A stretch of 5,575 nucleotides of DNA from positions 1 through 5,575 of the forward strand of contig CAYLOP010000183.1 of the NCBI GenBank assembly GCA_964385305.1, given 5' to 3'. This document shows positions 1-5,044 of this stretch, piece by piece; the stretch's first letter is position 1; each line of letters begins with the position of its first letter. This stretch comes from CAYLOP01 sp964385305 (GTDB lineage: Bacteria; Chloroflexota; Anaerolineae; Anaerolineales; E44-bin32). Below the pieces are notes generated by a model. It ran no database searches. It had not been told where the DNA came from and was given only the letters and a program-made list of their open reading frames with translations. A program made the translations under genes and the position numbers.

Positions 1-129
1 ATGCCCGGTCTTGCTGAAGAAGCGCCGCAAGCTTATAAAGATGTGGACGCCGTTGTTGAGGTTGTCGTAAAAGCAGGGATCGCCCGGAAAGTGGCTCGCT
101 TGCGACCCCTTGTTGTGATTAAGGGTTGA
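1..129 (+). CDS. rtcB: RtcB RNA ligase, C-terminal end (5' part outside window)
   Basis: Frame 1 is open from the left edge to TGA at 127-129 and gives 42 residues. The fragment starts MPGLAEEAPQAYKDVDAVV and ends VARLRPLVVIKG. This matches the highly conserved C-terminus of the RtcB family of GTP- and Mn-dependent 3'-phosphate RNA ligases, which seal RNAs carrying 2',3'-cyclic phosphate or 3'-phosphate ends in RNA repair or tRNA splicing. The penultimate Lys of the family's C-terminal KG contributes to the guanylate-binding active site. The ATG at position 1 is most likely the internal Met of the conserved (S)MPGLAEEAP block and not a start, because the real protein is about 400-480 residues long. 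The gene converges on tyrS and is followed by a hairpin terminator. Identification rests on motif recall over a short stretch, but the match is very characteristic. Confidence 0.9.
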   Translation: MPGLAEEAPQAYKDVDAVVEVVVKAGIARKVARLRPLVVIKG

Positions 130-160
130 TACGCTTCGTTTGCAGACGATGAAAAACCTT

Positions 161-185
161 AGGGCTTGGAAATCCAGGTCCTTTT
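161..185 (+). terminator. Intrinsic terminator after rtcB, possibly bidirectional
   Basis: Read on the plus strand, AGGGCTTGG (161-169) can pair over all nine positions, two of them G-U, with CCAGGTCCT (174-182) around an AAAT loop, followed by TTT and then GATTC. It lies 31 bp past the rtcB stop. On the minus strand the two wobble pairs become A-C mismatches, but a T5 tract (156-152) follows. Termination of tyrS here is therefore possible but weaker. The plus-strand U tract is short. Confidence 0.55.
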
Positions 186-223
186 GATTCTCGATCGTAC
201 GACCGATCCGGTGCTTATTGCCT

Positions 224-1465
224 TCATTTCTTCGCGGGTATCAATCTTCGAAACCGGCGTTTTCCCACCTGTAAAACCAAAGGTTTCACCAACACAAGCT
301 CCGCGTTAGGGTCATCCATAACCTCGCCATCCAGCCGCACTCCATGCTGACGTATCAAGCGTCTCGCCTCGCTTTTACTCTCCACCATCCCCGATTCAAC
401 CATAGTCTCCACAAGACTCTTGCCAGGCATCAAGTCGAATTCAGGGATGTCGGTGGGAAAGGCTTGCTGCTGGAATATGCGTTGAAATGCCACCTCAGCC
501 CGCTCTGCATCATCCTCCCCGTAGTAAACGGTGACAATCTCGCGCGCCAGCCGCATCTTGACATCACGTGGATGCATACTCCCCGAAGACATACCTTCAT
601 CAATTGCAGAGATCTCATTCGGTGTCAAACGCGTGACGAGCCGGAAATAGGCCCCCATCGCAATGTCCGGCACACTCATCACCTTTCCGTACATGTCTTC
701 CGCACTCGTATTCAGCGGGATGTGATTCCCCAGCGACTTACTCATCTTTACGACGCCATCCGTGCCAGGTAGGATGCCATGGATGATGGCGATGTTGGGT
801 TTCTCGCCCATGGCTTCCATTAACTTTCGCGCAGCGGTGACAATGTTGAAGAGTTGGTCTGAACCACCAATCTGCACATCCGTCTTCAAGTGATAGGCAT
901 CATAGCCTTGCATGATTGCATAGAAGAATTCATGTAGGTAGATTGCGTCCTCGCTGTCCCAGCGCTTACGAAACGCCTCTCGCGAGAGGAATTGCTGGAT
1001 CGTAAAATTCGATGCCAATCCGATCAAATCTTCGAAGGTCAGCTTCGACAACCAGGTGTCGTTATATTCGATCTTGGTCTTCTCAGGGTCAAGGATCTTA
1101 TAAGCCTGCTGGGCGTAAGTCTCGGCATTGGCCATGGCTTGCTCCAGACTTAATTGCGCACGCACTTTATCCATGTCTGAAGGGTCCCCAACGAGAGAAG
1201 TGAAGCGACCGATGACGAACGTCACGTCATGACCTAGTTTTTGAAATTGACGCATCTTCCGCATAGGAACGGTGTGTCCCAAGTGGAGATCGGAAGTACG
1301 TGGATCAAATCCACAATACACACGCAGCGGACGCCCCTCCTTTTCACGCGCGATGATCCGCTCCCGGAGCTCATTCGCCATCGCTTGTTTTAGGTTTTCA
1401 TCACCGTAATCCGTCCCTTGCATCAGGAGGGCAACCTGCTCATCGAGATTCAGTTTCTGCGCCAT
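224..1465 (-). CDS. tyrS: Tyrosyl-tRNA synthetase
   Basis: A 413-residue cytoplasmic class I aminoacyl-tRNA synthetase that activates tyrosine with ATP and charges tRNA-Tyr. The Rossmann-fold signature HIGH appears as HLGH (61-64) after VYCGFDPRTSDL. The KMSKS loop is exact (240-244, in GVVKMSKSLGNHIP). The tyrosine/ATP pocket block QIGGSDQLFNI spans 198-208. An RNA-binding S4 domain occupies about 348-410 (SLVETMVESGMVESKSEARRLI...GVRLDGE). The length and the FTIQQFLSREAFRKRW segment fit the longer second TyrRS subgroup, not the E. coli type. The ATG start has GAGGTG 5 nt upstream (1476-1471), and the stop is TGA. The gene has its own promoter, and a terminator hairpin ends 23 nt before the Shine-Dalgarno motif starts, so expression is probably attenuated. 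It converges on rtcB with a 94-bp gap. Confidence 0.98.
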   Translation of the reverse strand: MAQKLNLDEQVALLMQGTDYGDENLKQAMANELRERIIAREKEGRPLRVYCGFDPRTSDLHLGHTVPMRKMRQFQKLGHDVTFVIGRFTSLVGDPSDMDKVRAQLSLEQAMANAETYAQQAYKILDPEKTKIEYNDTWLSKLTFEDLIGLASNFTIQQFLSREAFRKRWDSEDAIYLHEFFYAIMQGYDAYHLKTDVQIGGSDQLFNIVTAARKLMEAMGEKPNIAIIHGILPGTDGVVKMSKSLGNHIPLNTSAEDMYGKVMSVPDIAMGAYFRLVTRLTPNEISAIDEGMSSGSMHPRDVKMRLAREIVTVYYGEDDAERAEVAFQRIFQQQAFPTDIPEFDLMPGKSLVETMVESGMVESKSEARRLIRQHGVRLDGEVMDDPNAELVLVKPLVLQVGKRRFRRLIPAKK

Positions 1466-1470
1466 GTGCT

Positions 1471-1476
1471 CACCTC
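1471..1476 (-). promoter_or_regulatory. Shine-Dalgarno site of tyrS
   Basis: GAGGTG lies 5 nt before the ATG at 1465. It is downstream of and separate from the leader terminator, so the terminator would act on transcription and not by masking the ribosome binding site. Confidence 0.8.
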
Positions 1477-1488
1477 AACTTCCGATTC

Positions 1489-1519
1489 AATAAAAATGCG
1501 TGGGCAGGGCAGCCCACGC
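1489..1519 (-). terminator. Intrinsic terminator in the tyrS leader (attenuator)
   Basis: In the tyrS sense, GCGTGGGC (1519-1512) pairs perfectly with GCCCACGC (1505-1498) across a TGCCCT loop. ATTTTTATT follows (1497-1489). This is a textbook Rho-independent terminator. It lies between the tyrS promoter and the tyrS Shine-Dalgarno, not after a gene, so its natural reading is premature termination of the tyrS transcript. It could also stop read-through from the upstream lspA-rluD-aldolase unit, because no better terminator follows the gene ending at 1757. Confidence 0.85.
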
Positions 1520-1656
1520 GGGTTATTCCTAGTGTAAGGCGGATGTGCTACTGCTCATCCTGCTGTGGGTGCACGCAAATAGGGTAACAGGGGGCATCCT
1601 GAGCCCCTCGCATAGATATACCTGCGCGCACCAAGGATCATGAGCATTTCCATCGC
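1498..1656 (-). promoter_or_regulatory. tyrS 5' leader, putative transcription attenuator
   Basis: About 160 nt separate the predicted transcription start (near 1656) from the terminator. Visible helices are: 1632-1624 with 1576-1568 (9 bp, one G-U); GGGGC/GCCCC (1607-1603/1595-1591, 7-nt loop); GGATG/CATCC (1560-1556/1545-1541), extended by two pairs past a bulged A; and the 8-bp terminator. CCCAC (1569-1565) is complementary to GTGGG (1517-1513) in the terminator 5' arm and partly overlaps the first helix. It is a candidate, though short, antiterminator. A small ORF with clustered Tyr codons overlaps the first helix. The AGGGTGGNACCGCG T-box core is not present; the nearest stretch, AGGAATAACCCGCG, lacks the TGGN that pairs with the tRNA acceptor end. 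The regulatory role is inferred. Confidence 0.6.
1555..1653 (-). CDS. Putative Tyr-containing leader peptide of tyrS
   Basis: A 32-codon ORF runs from ATG at 1653 to TGA at 1557-1555. It has the central segment LGARRYIYARGSGC, with codons TAT-ATC-TAT at 1620-1612, and a third TAT at 1581-1579. In-frame ATGs at 1647 and 1641 are alternative starts. Starting at 1653 would make it almost leaderless, since the predicted transcription start is only a few bases upstream. A weak GGAA precedes the ATG at 1641. The Tyr codons lie just after the 5' arm of a 9-bp leader helix, and the stop codon falls inside a second hairpin, as expected if ribosome position governs folding. Leader peptides rich in the cognate codon are known for pheST (pheM) and for trp, his and leu operons. 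Three Tyr codons in 32 is suggestive, not decisive, and expression is unproven. Confidence 0.4.
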   Translation of the reverse strand: MEMLMILGARRYIYARGSGCPLLPYLRAPTAG

Positions 1657-1662
1657 GCGGTT

Positions 1663-1693
1663 ATCTTACCACATGAACCAAGCTCTGTGTCAA
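1663..1693 (-). promoter_or_regulatory. Sigma-70-type promoter of tyrS
   Basis: In the tyrS sense, a perfect -35 TTGACA (1693-1688) is followed after 19 bp by -10 TAAGAT (1668-1663). The -10 is preceded by TGG, giving an extended -10. The long spacer is off-optimal, but the extended -10 can compensate. Predicted initiation is near 1656. The promoter lies 64 bp past the stop of the upstream gene, so tyrS has its own transcript. Confidence 0.7.
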
Positions 1694-1756
1694 GCGACAA
1701 CCCCGCATTACATCCGATCATCCTGATCGAATTAATTGGAATGCAAAACGCCAAAG

Positions 1757-2317
1757 TCAATCAGAGGCAGGTTCGTCCCGGCGGCACACCCACATCTCTC
1801 CATCCCTTACGGGTGTTGAGAGCCGCGCCATACTGCATACATAGGCAGCCAACCGCTCACCCCCATCAATGCCTATACGCAACTTCTGTCCAGAATGACT
1901 TCCAAGTTCGCACCCCGTCCGAAACGTAAAGTAACCATCTTGCCCAATCACCGCAACACGCCACCCCCTCCCGACCTTTACCACTCGTATCTCTACGATC
2001 GCATCCCACACGAGCGCCACTTTCCGCAATGGGCTTCGATAGAACACATGCTGTGGTGTTGTCAGGATTGCGAGTCGCGTATCCATCCAATTGCCGTACG
2101 AAATGAGTAGCGACGCCAACAAGAAGAAAAGTAATAGCACGAGTGCGAAGATAGAGACCGGCGCCCCTCGCCAGAGGATCACCGCCACCGTCACCCCCAG
2201 AAAACCTGTACATGCCCAGGCGACTCTTTCGCCTCGCCGATTGGGCGCGAAAGGACGATAGGTCACATCACCAGGTAGGCTTTGAATCCTGGTTAGAAAA
2301 TCTGGAGGGAGCGCCAT
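1757..2317 (-). CDS. Two-TM membrane protein with PH-like (bPH) domain, function unknown
   Basis: A 186-residue protein that I cannot assign to a named gene. A short cytosolic N-terminus contains an Arg-rich stretch (RPFAPNRRGERV, 21-32). Two hydrophobic segments follow at about 32-49 and 54-74, separated by a tight turn (WRGAPVS), which predicts a helical hairpin in the inner membrane. The rest (about 80-165) looks like a beta-rich bacterial PH-like domain: LAILTTPQHVFYRSPLRKVALVWDAI, then IVEIRVVKVGRGWRVAVIG and an amphipathic C-terminal stretch. TM hairpin plus bPH is a common layout in small membrane proteins of unknown role. The ATG directly follows the TAG of the aldolase gene with no gap; a weak TGAGG lies 12 nt upstream, so translation is probably coupled. 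No clear U-rich terminator follows. Gene reality is well supported by position and composition; the domain call is by pattern only. Confidence 0.75.
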   Translation of the reverse strand: MALPPDFLTRIQSLPGDVTYRPFAPNRRGERVAWACTGFLGVTVAVILWRGAPVSIFALVLLLFFLLASLLISYGNWMDTRLAILTTPQHVFYRSPLRKVALVWDAIVEIRVVKVGRGWRVAVIGQDGYFTFRTGCELGSHSGQKLRIGIDGGERLAAYVCSMARLSTPVRDGEMWVCRRDEPASD

Positions 2318-3364
2318 CTACGGCGTTGTCCTCAGCGCGCTGTCAAAGCTGTTGATGACATGCTCAACGGCTTTATCATCCACCCAATAATGCAGCACCA
2401 GACGCATGCTTCTCGGCCCACGTGCCATGACTTTGATCCCCCTGGGTGCCATCGCCTCCGCCAAACCGTGTGCGTCCAACGGCGCACTGGTTTGTAGCTG
2501 GATGTAGACCATGTTCGTCGCTGGCGAGCCCTCCATGACATCCACCCCCGGGACTTCACGAAGGCCATCCGCAAGACGCGCTGCACGTCGATGATCCTCC
2601 GCAAGACGGTCAATCATCGTCTCCAACGCAACGATCCCAGCGGCGGCCAGAACGCCTGCCTGGCGCATACCCCCACCCAGCATTTTCCGGATGCGTCGCA
2701 CACGACCGATGAAAGCCTCATCCCCGCAGATCAAAGCCCCAACAGGTGCACACAAACCTTTTGATAGGCAAAATGTGATCGAATCAGCAGGCGCTGCTAG
2801 CTCAGCTGCAGGGACGCCGAGCACGATGGATGCGTTGAAGACCCTTGCCCCATCAATATGGAACAGCAACCCGTGCTTGCGAGCCAATTCTCCGACCGCA
2901 CGCGTATACTCGAGGGAAATCGGCACGCCGCCGCAACGATTGTGGGTGTTCTCCAGCACAATAAGGCGGGTTCTGGGAAAATGCGGGTCATCAGGTCGAA
3001 TAGCGGCTTCGATTGCTTCAAGTTCGATCGTGCCATCCTGTTGGTTAGGGAGTGTGAATGGGTGTACCCCACCCAATGCAGAAACGCCGCCACCTTCATA
3101 ATAATAGGTATGCGATTGATCCCCGAGGATCACCTCATCGCCACGTTGACAATGCGCCAGGATAGATGCCAAATTACCCATGGTGCCGGAGGTGACGAAG
3201 ACCGCAGCCTCTTTCCCGACGCGATCCGCAGATATCTCCTCCAAACGATTAATCGTTGGATCCTCACCATAGACATCGTCTCCTAGTTCTGCCTCGGCCA
3301 TGGCTTTTCGCATCTCTGGTGTGGGCAGGGACACGGTATCAGAACGTAGATCGATCCATTGCAT
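2318..3364 (-). CDS. ltaE: Low-specificity L-threonine aldolase (PLP-dependent)
   Basis: A 348-residue fold-type I PLP enzyme that cleaves L-threonine or L-allo-threonine to glycine and acetaldehyde. Diagnostic blocks in order: IDLRSDTVSLPTPEMRKAM (4-22), GDDVYGEDPTINRLE (28-42), phosphate-binding SGTMGNL (59-65), stacking His85 in DQSHTY, ENTHNRCGG (138-146), Asp171 in HIDGAR pairing with the pyridine nitrogen, and Schiff-base Lys202 in CLSKGLCAPVG. GGGMRQAG follows at 230-237. All expected catalytic residues are present. I chose ATG at 3364, not an upstream in-frame codon, because AAGGAG lies 9 nt before it and homologues begin at this point (M-x-x-IDLRSDT). An open frame continues upstream to 3730, but it runs through rluD out of frame. 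The rluD-aldolase gap is 13 bp. The related beta-eliminating lyase family cannot be wholly excluded, but the motifs favour LtaE. Confidence 0.95.
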   Translation of the reverse strand: MQWIDLRSDTVSLPTPEMRKAMAEAELGDDVYGEDPTINRLEEISADRVGKEAAVFVTSGTMGNLASILAHCQRGDEVILGDQSHTYYYEGGGVSALGGVHPFTLPNQQDGTIELEAIEAAIRPDDPHFPRTRLIVLENTHNRCGGVPISLEYTRAVGELARKHGLLFHIDGARVFNASIVLGVPAAELAAPADSITFCLSKGLCAPVGALICGDEAFIGRVRRIRKMLGGGMRQAGVLAAAGIVALETMIDRLAEDHRRAARLADGLREVPGVDVMEGSPATNMVYIQLQTSAPLDAHGLAEAMAPRGIKVMARGPRSMRLVLHYWVDDKAVEHVINSFDSALRTTP

Positions 3365-3373
3365 GAGCGGTTT

Positions 3374-3380
3374 CTCCTTA
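3374..3380 (-). promoter_or_regulatory. Aldolase Shine-Dalgarno overlapping the rluD stop codon
   Basis: TAAGGAG (3380-3374) combines the TAA stop of the pseudouridine synthase gene with the AGGAG ribosome binding site of the aldolase, 9 nt before ATG 3364. A terminating ribosome would sit on the next gene's binding site. This fixes the aldolase start and implies coupled translation. Confidence 0.8.
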
Positions 3381-4298
3381 GACAATACGTAATTGGTCCA
3401 AGACGAATTCAAGCTCATCCGGTAGTGGCGCCTCAAAGTGACGCGGCGCGTCCTCACCAGGAAGCCTGATCGCCAAGCGTGCTGCATGTAAGAATTGGCG
3501 CTTGATCGGAAGGGATGGACGCTTCTTCCCGTAAACCCGATCTCCCACAATTGGACATCCAACGAAGCATAGATGGACGCGAATCTGGTGGGTGCGGCCG
3601 GTGCGGAGTTGAACTTCCAACAGGCTGTGATTGGGGAAATGCTCAAGCGTTTGGTATACCGAAGTCGCTTCGCGCCCCCTCCCCACCGGAACGACAGCCA
3701 TACGTTTCCTTTCACGAGGATCACGGCCAATCGGCGCTTCGATCCGCCCTACTGGCGTCGGCGGATGGCCGTCCACAAGCGCGAGGTAAACCTTGTCTAC
3801 ATGGCGATCTTTGAATTGGCGTTGGAGCGCATGGTGGGCTGTGTCGTTCTTAGCCAGGATGATCAACCCGGAGGTATCTTTGTCGAGTCTGTGTACAATT
3901 CCCGGCCGGATTTCGCCACCAATCCCTTCGATATCAGGGGCGTGCGAGAGAACGGCGTGCACAAGCGTGCCGGATTCATGCCCAACCGATGGGTGAACAA
4001 CCATGCCCGCGGGTTTGTTGATGATCAGCAAATCTCTGTTTTCAAAAATAATATCGAGGGGGATGGACTCCGCTCTCAACGTTGTATCTTTCGGAGGTGG
4101 AACGTGAGCCTCAATCGTTTCCCCACCCTGGAGTTGAAAGCCTGTTTTGAAAATGATCTCGCTGTCGACGACAACATGGCCAGCGCGAATGAGCTGCTGC
4201 CAACGAGTGCGTGACAGGTCCGGGCTGAATTTGGCCAGGCAGAGATCGAGTCTGCCCCCTGGTGGGGTTACTGTGAAACGTATCTTCTGCTCACTCAC
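3378..4298 (-). CDS. rluD: RluD-family 23S rRNA pseudouridine synthase
   Basis: A 306-residue RluA-family enzyme that isomerises uridine to pseudouridine, most likely in 23S rRNA during ribosome assembly. An N-terminal S4 RNA-binding domain spans about 15-65 (GRLDLCLAKF...SRTRWQQLIRAGHVVVDSE). The catalytic domain shows INKPAGMVVHP (93-103), the motif II block GIVHRLDKDTSGL (133-145) with nucleophile Asp139, and the RTGRTHQIRVH (232-242) and GDRVYG (252-257) blocks. Length and S4 fusion match the RluD/YlyB group; exact target uridines cannot be read from sequence. The start is GTG, overlapping the TGA of lspA in GTGA. No good Shine-Dalgarno sits at normal spacing (GGAG is about 15 nt away), so translation probably depends on coupling to lspA. 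lspA next to this gene is a widespread arrangement, also seen in Firmicutes. Confidence 0.93.
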   Translation of the reverse strand: MSEQKIRFTVTPPGGRLDLCLAKFSPDLSRTRWQQLIRAGHVVVDSEIIFKTGFQLQGGETIEAHVPPPKDTTLRAESIPLDIIFENRDLLIINKPAGMVVHPSVGHESGTLVHAVLSHAPDIEGIGGEIRPGIVHRLDKDTSGLIILAKNDTAHHALQRQFKDRHVDKVYLALVDGHPPTPVGRIEAPIGRDPRERKRMAVVPVGRGREATSVYQTLEHFPNHSLLEVQLRTGRTHQIRVHLCFVGCPIVGDRVYGKKRPSLPIKRQFLHAARLAIRLPGEDAPRHFEAPLPDELEFVLDQLRIV

Positions 4299-4846
4299 CC
4301 AAGCGGGCGCTCCATTTCAGAGCCACCCTCCTCAGCTTCAACACCAGTAGATGGCTCTGCCATCGCAGCTTCCTGAACCTCGCGTCGTTCGAGAAAGAAC
4401 ATCGTGACAACGAGAATAGCGGTGCCGATGGAAATGCTGGAATCCGCGATGTTGAACACGGGGAACGTGCCAAGTGAAATGAAATCGGTCACTGTACCGA
4501 TGAAGAGGCGGTCAACGAGGTTCCCCAGAGCGCCCCCAAGCTGAAGGGAAAGCGCAAAGCGGAGGGCGCGCTGGCTGGTTGGCACCTGCGGGAAGTAATA
4601 TAGGATCGCCAGTGACACAACGATAGCCACGACGGTAAATATCGTCGCCCCTGCCGGAAACAATCCGAAGGCTGCACCCGTGTTATTGGAATGAAGAATG
4701 CGAGCATAGGGTAAAAGCCACGCCGTAGGTGACCATGCTTCCCCGACGGCAAGATCCAATCGTACAAGGTACTTCGCCCATTGATCCAATGCAACCACTA
4801 AACTAGCAATCCCCAACAAGACCATGTAGTCACGTACTTTCGACAA
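4295..4846 (-). CDS. lspA: Lipoprotein signal peptidase (signal peptidase II)
   Basis: A 183-residue integral membrane aspartyl protease that removes the signal peptide from diacylglyceryl-modified prolipoproteins. Membrane segments are visible at about 8-28, 66-86, 95-113 (weak) and 137-153. Family blocks are DQWAKYLV (21-28), HSNNTGAAFGLF (52-63), GGALGNLVDRL (104-114), VTDFI with catalytic Asp121, and FNIADSSIS with catalytic Asp135. The tail after residue 153 (REVQEAAMAEPSTGVEAEEGG...) is acidic, about 30 residues long and looks disordered; it exceeds the usual core. I chose TTG at 4846 because GGAGGG (4856-4851) lies 4 nt upstream. An ATG at codon 8 would trim the first helix and sits too far from that site. 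It follows ileS with a 198-bp gap and overlaps the next gene in GTGA. Confidence 0.95.
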   Translation of the reverse strand: MSKVRDYMVLLGIASLVVALDQWAKYLVRLDLAVGEAWSPTAWLLPYARILHSNNTGAAFGLFPAGATIFTVVAIVVSLAILYYFPQVPTSQRALRFALSLQLGGALGNLVDRLFIGTVTDFISLGTFPVFNIADSSISIGTAILVVTMFFLERREVQEAAMAEPSTGVEAEEGGSEMERPLG

Positions 4847-4850
4847 AGTG

Positions 4851-4856
4851 CCCTCC
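4851..4856 (-). promoter_or_regulatory. Shine-Dalgarno site deciding the TTG start of lspA
   Basis: GGAGGG lies 4 nt before the TTG at 4846. It is the strongest ribosome binding site in the window and the reason for preferring the non-ATG start over the ATG at 4825. Confidence 0.75.
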
Positions 4857-4892
4857 AGACATTATCGCTCGCATTTAAACCACTGAGAGTTG

Positions 4893-4911
4893 ATTGTACC
4901 GCATCGATGCG
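4893..4911 (-). promoter_or_regulatory. Possible weak promoter of lspA with adjoining 12-bp palindrome
   Basis: TACAAT (4898-4893) is a 5/6 match to a -10 box. Immediately upstream, separated by one G, is the perfect palindrome CGCATCGATGCG (4911-4900). No good -35 is found at 16-18 bp (best TACGCA, 3/6). The palindrome could be an operator in the promoter spacer, but a 12-bp palindrome is expected about once in a window of this size by chance. Confidence 0.25.
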
Positions 4912-4940
4912 TCCTTGCGTAGTCGAACGAAACGCGCGAA

Positions 4941-4961
4941 GCGCACCCATTATGGATGCGC
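4941..4961 (-). other. Stem-loop in the ileS-lspA gap
   Basis: In the transcript sense, GCGCATCC (4961-4954) pairs along 8 positions (one G-U) with GGGTGCGC (4948-4941) around an ATAAT loop. GTCGA/TCGAC flank it as a possible outer pair. TTCGCGCGTTTCG follows, with no real U tract, so it is not a convincing terminator. It may be an RNA-processing or stabilising hairpin. Confidence 0.45.
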
Positions 4962-4991
4962 ATCATTCTCAGTACTCGACCGCGTAACCAC

Positions 4992-5026
4992 AACTGCCTC
5001 GATGTCACATTGGCATCTAAGCAGTT
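4992..5026 (-). other. Long stem-loop just after the ileS stop
   Basis: In the transcript sense, AACTGCTT (5026-5019) pairs with AGGCAGTT (4999-4992, one G-U). After one A-G mismatch, GATG (5017-5014) pairs with CATC (5004-5001), leaving a 9-nt loop. It lies 18 bp past the ileS TAA. Flanking CTCAG and CTGAG could add an outer helix. No T run follows on either strand, so it is a structured spacer and not a classic terminator. Confidence 0.45.
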
Positions 5027-5044
5027 CTGAGTATCAGATCCCCG

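Noticed and set aside
192..208. GATCG/CGATC inverted repeat after tyrS as a terminator.
   Set aside because: It has a 5-bp stem without a U tract on either strand.
344..772. 142-codon plus-strand ORF inside tyrS.
   Set aside because: It is antisense to a clearly real gene, with low-complexity Arg/His-rich content and no recognisable motif.
1498..1656. T-box riboswitch controlling tyrS.
   Set aside because: The best candidate core (AGGAATAACCCGCG, 1530-1517) matches only part of the consensus and lacks the TGGN acceptor-binding bulge. The leader is also short for a transcriptional T-box. The 9-bp stem enclosing Tyr codons leaves some doubt, so an Rfam scan is worth doing.
1715..1729. CGATC-AGGAT-GATCG hairpin as a terminator after the PH-like gene.
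   Set aside because: The stem is only 5 bp and no T tract follows.
1687..1929. 80-codon plus-strand ORF across the tyrS promoter and the end of the PH-like gene.
   Set aside because: It has no Shine-Dalgarno and no motif, and it overlaps a stronger gene and a promoter on the other strand.
2691..3286. Overlapping plus-strand ORFs inside the aldolase gene.
   Set aside because: They are shadows of ltaE, with no recognisable protein features.
3365..3730. N-terminal extension of the threonine aldolase frame up to 3730 (total 470 codons).
   Set aside because: It overlaps rluD in another frame, has no family resemblance, and a strong Shine-Dalgarno plus the family's usual N-terminus fix the start at ATG 3364.
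3573..4214. 213-codon plus-strand ORF inside rluD.
   Set aside because: It is the antisense shadow of a fully conserved pseudouridine synthase; no domain or proper ribosome binding site was seen.
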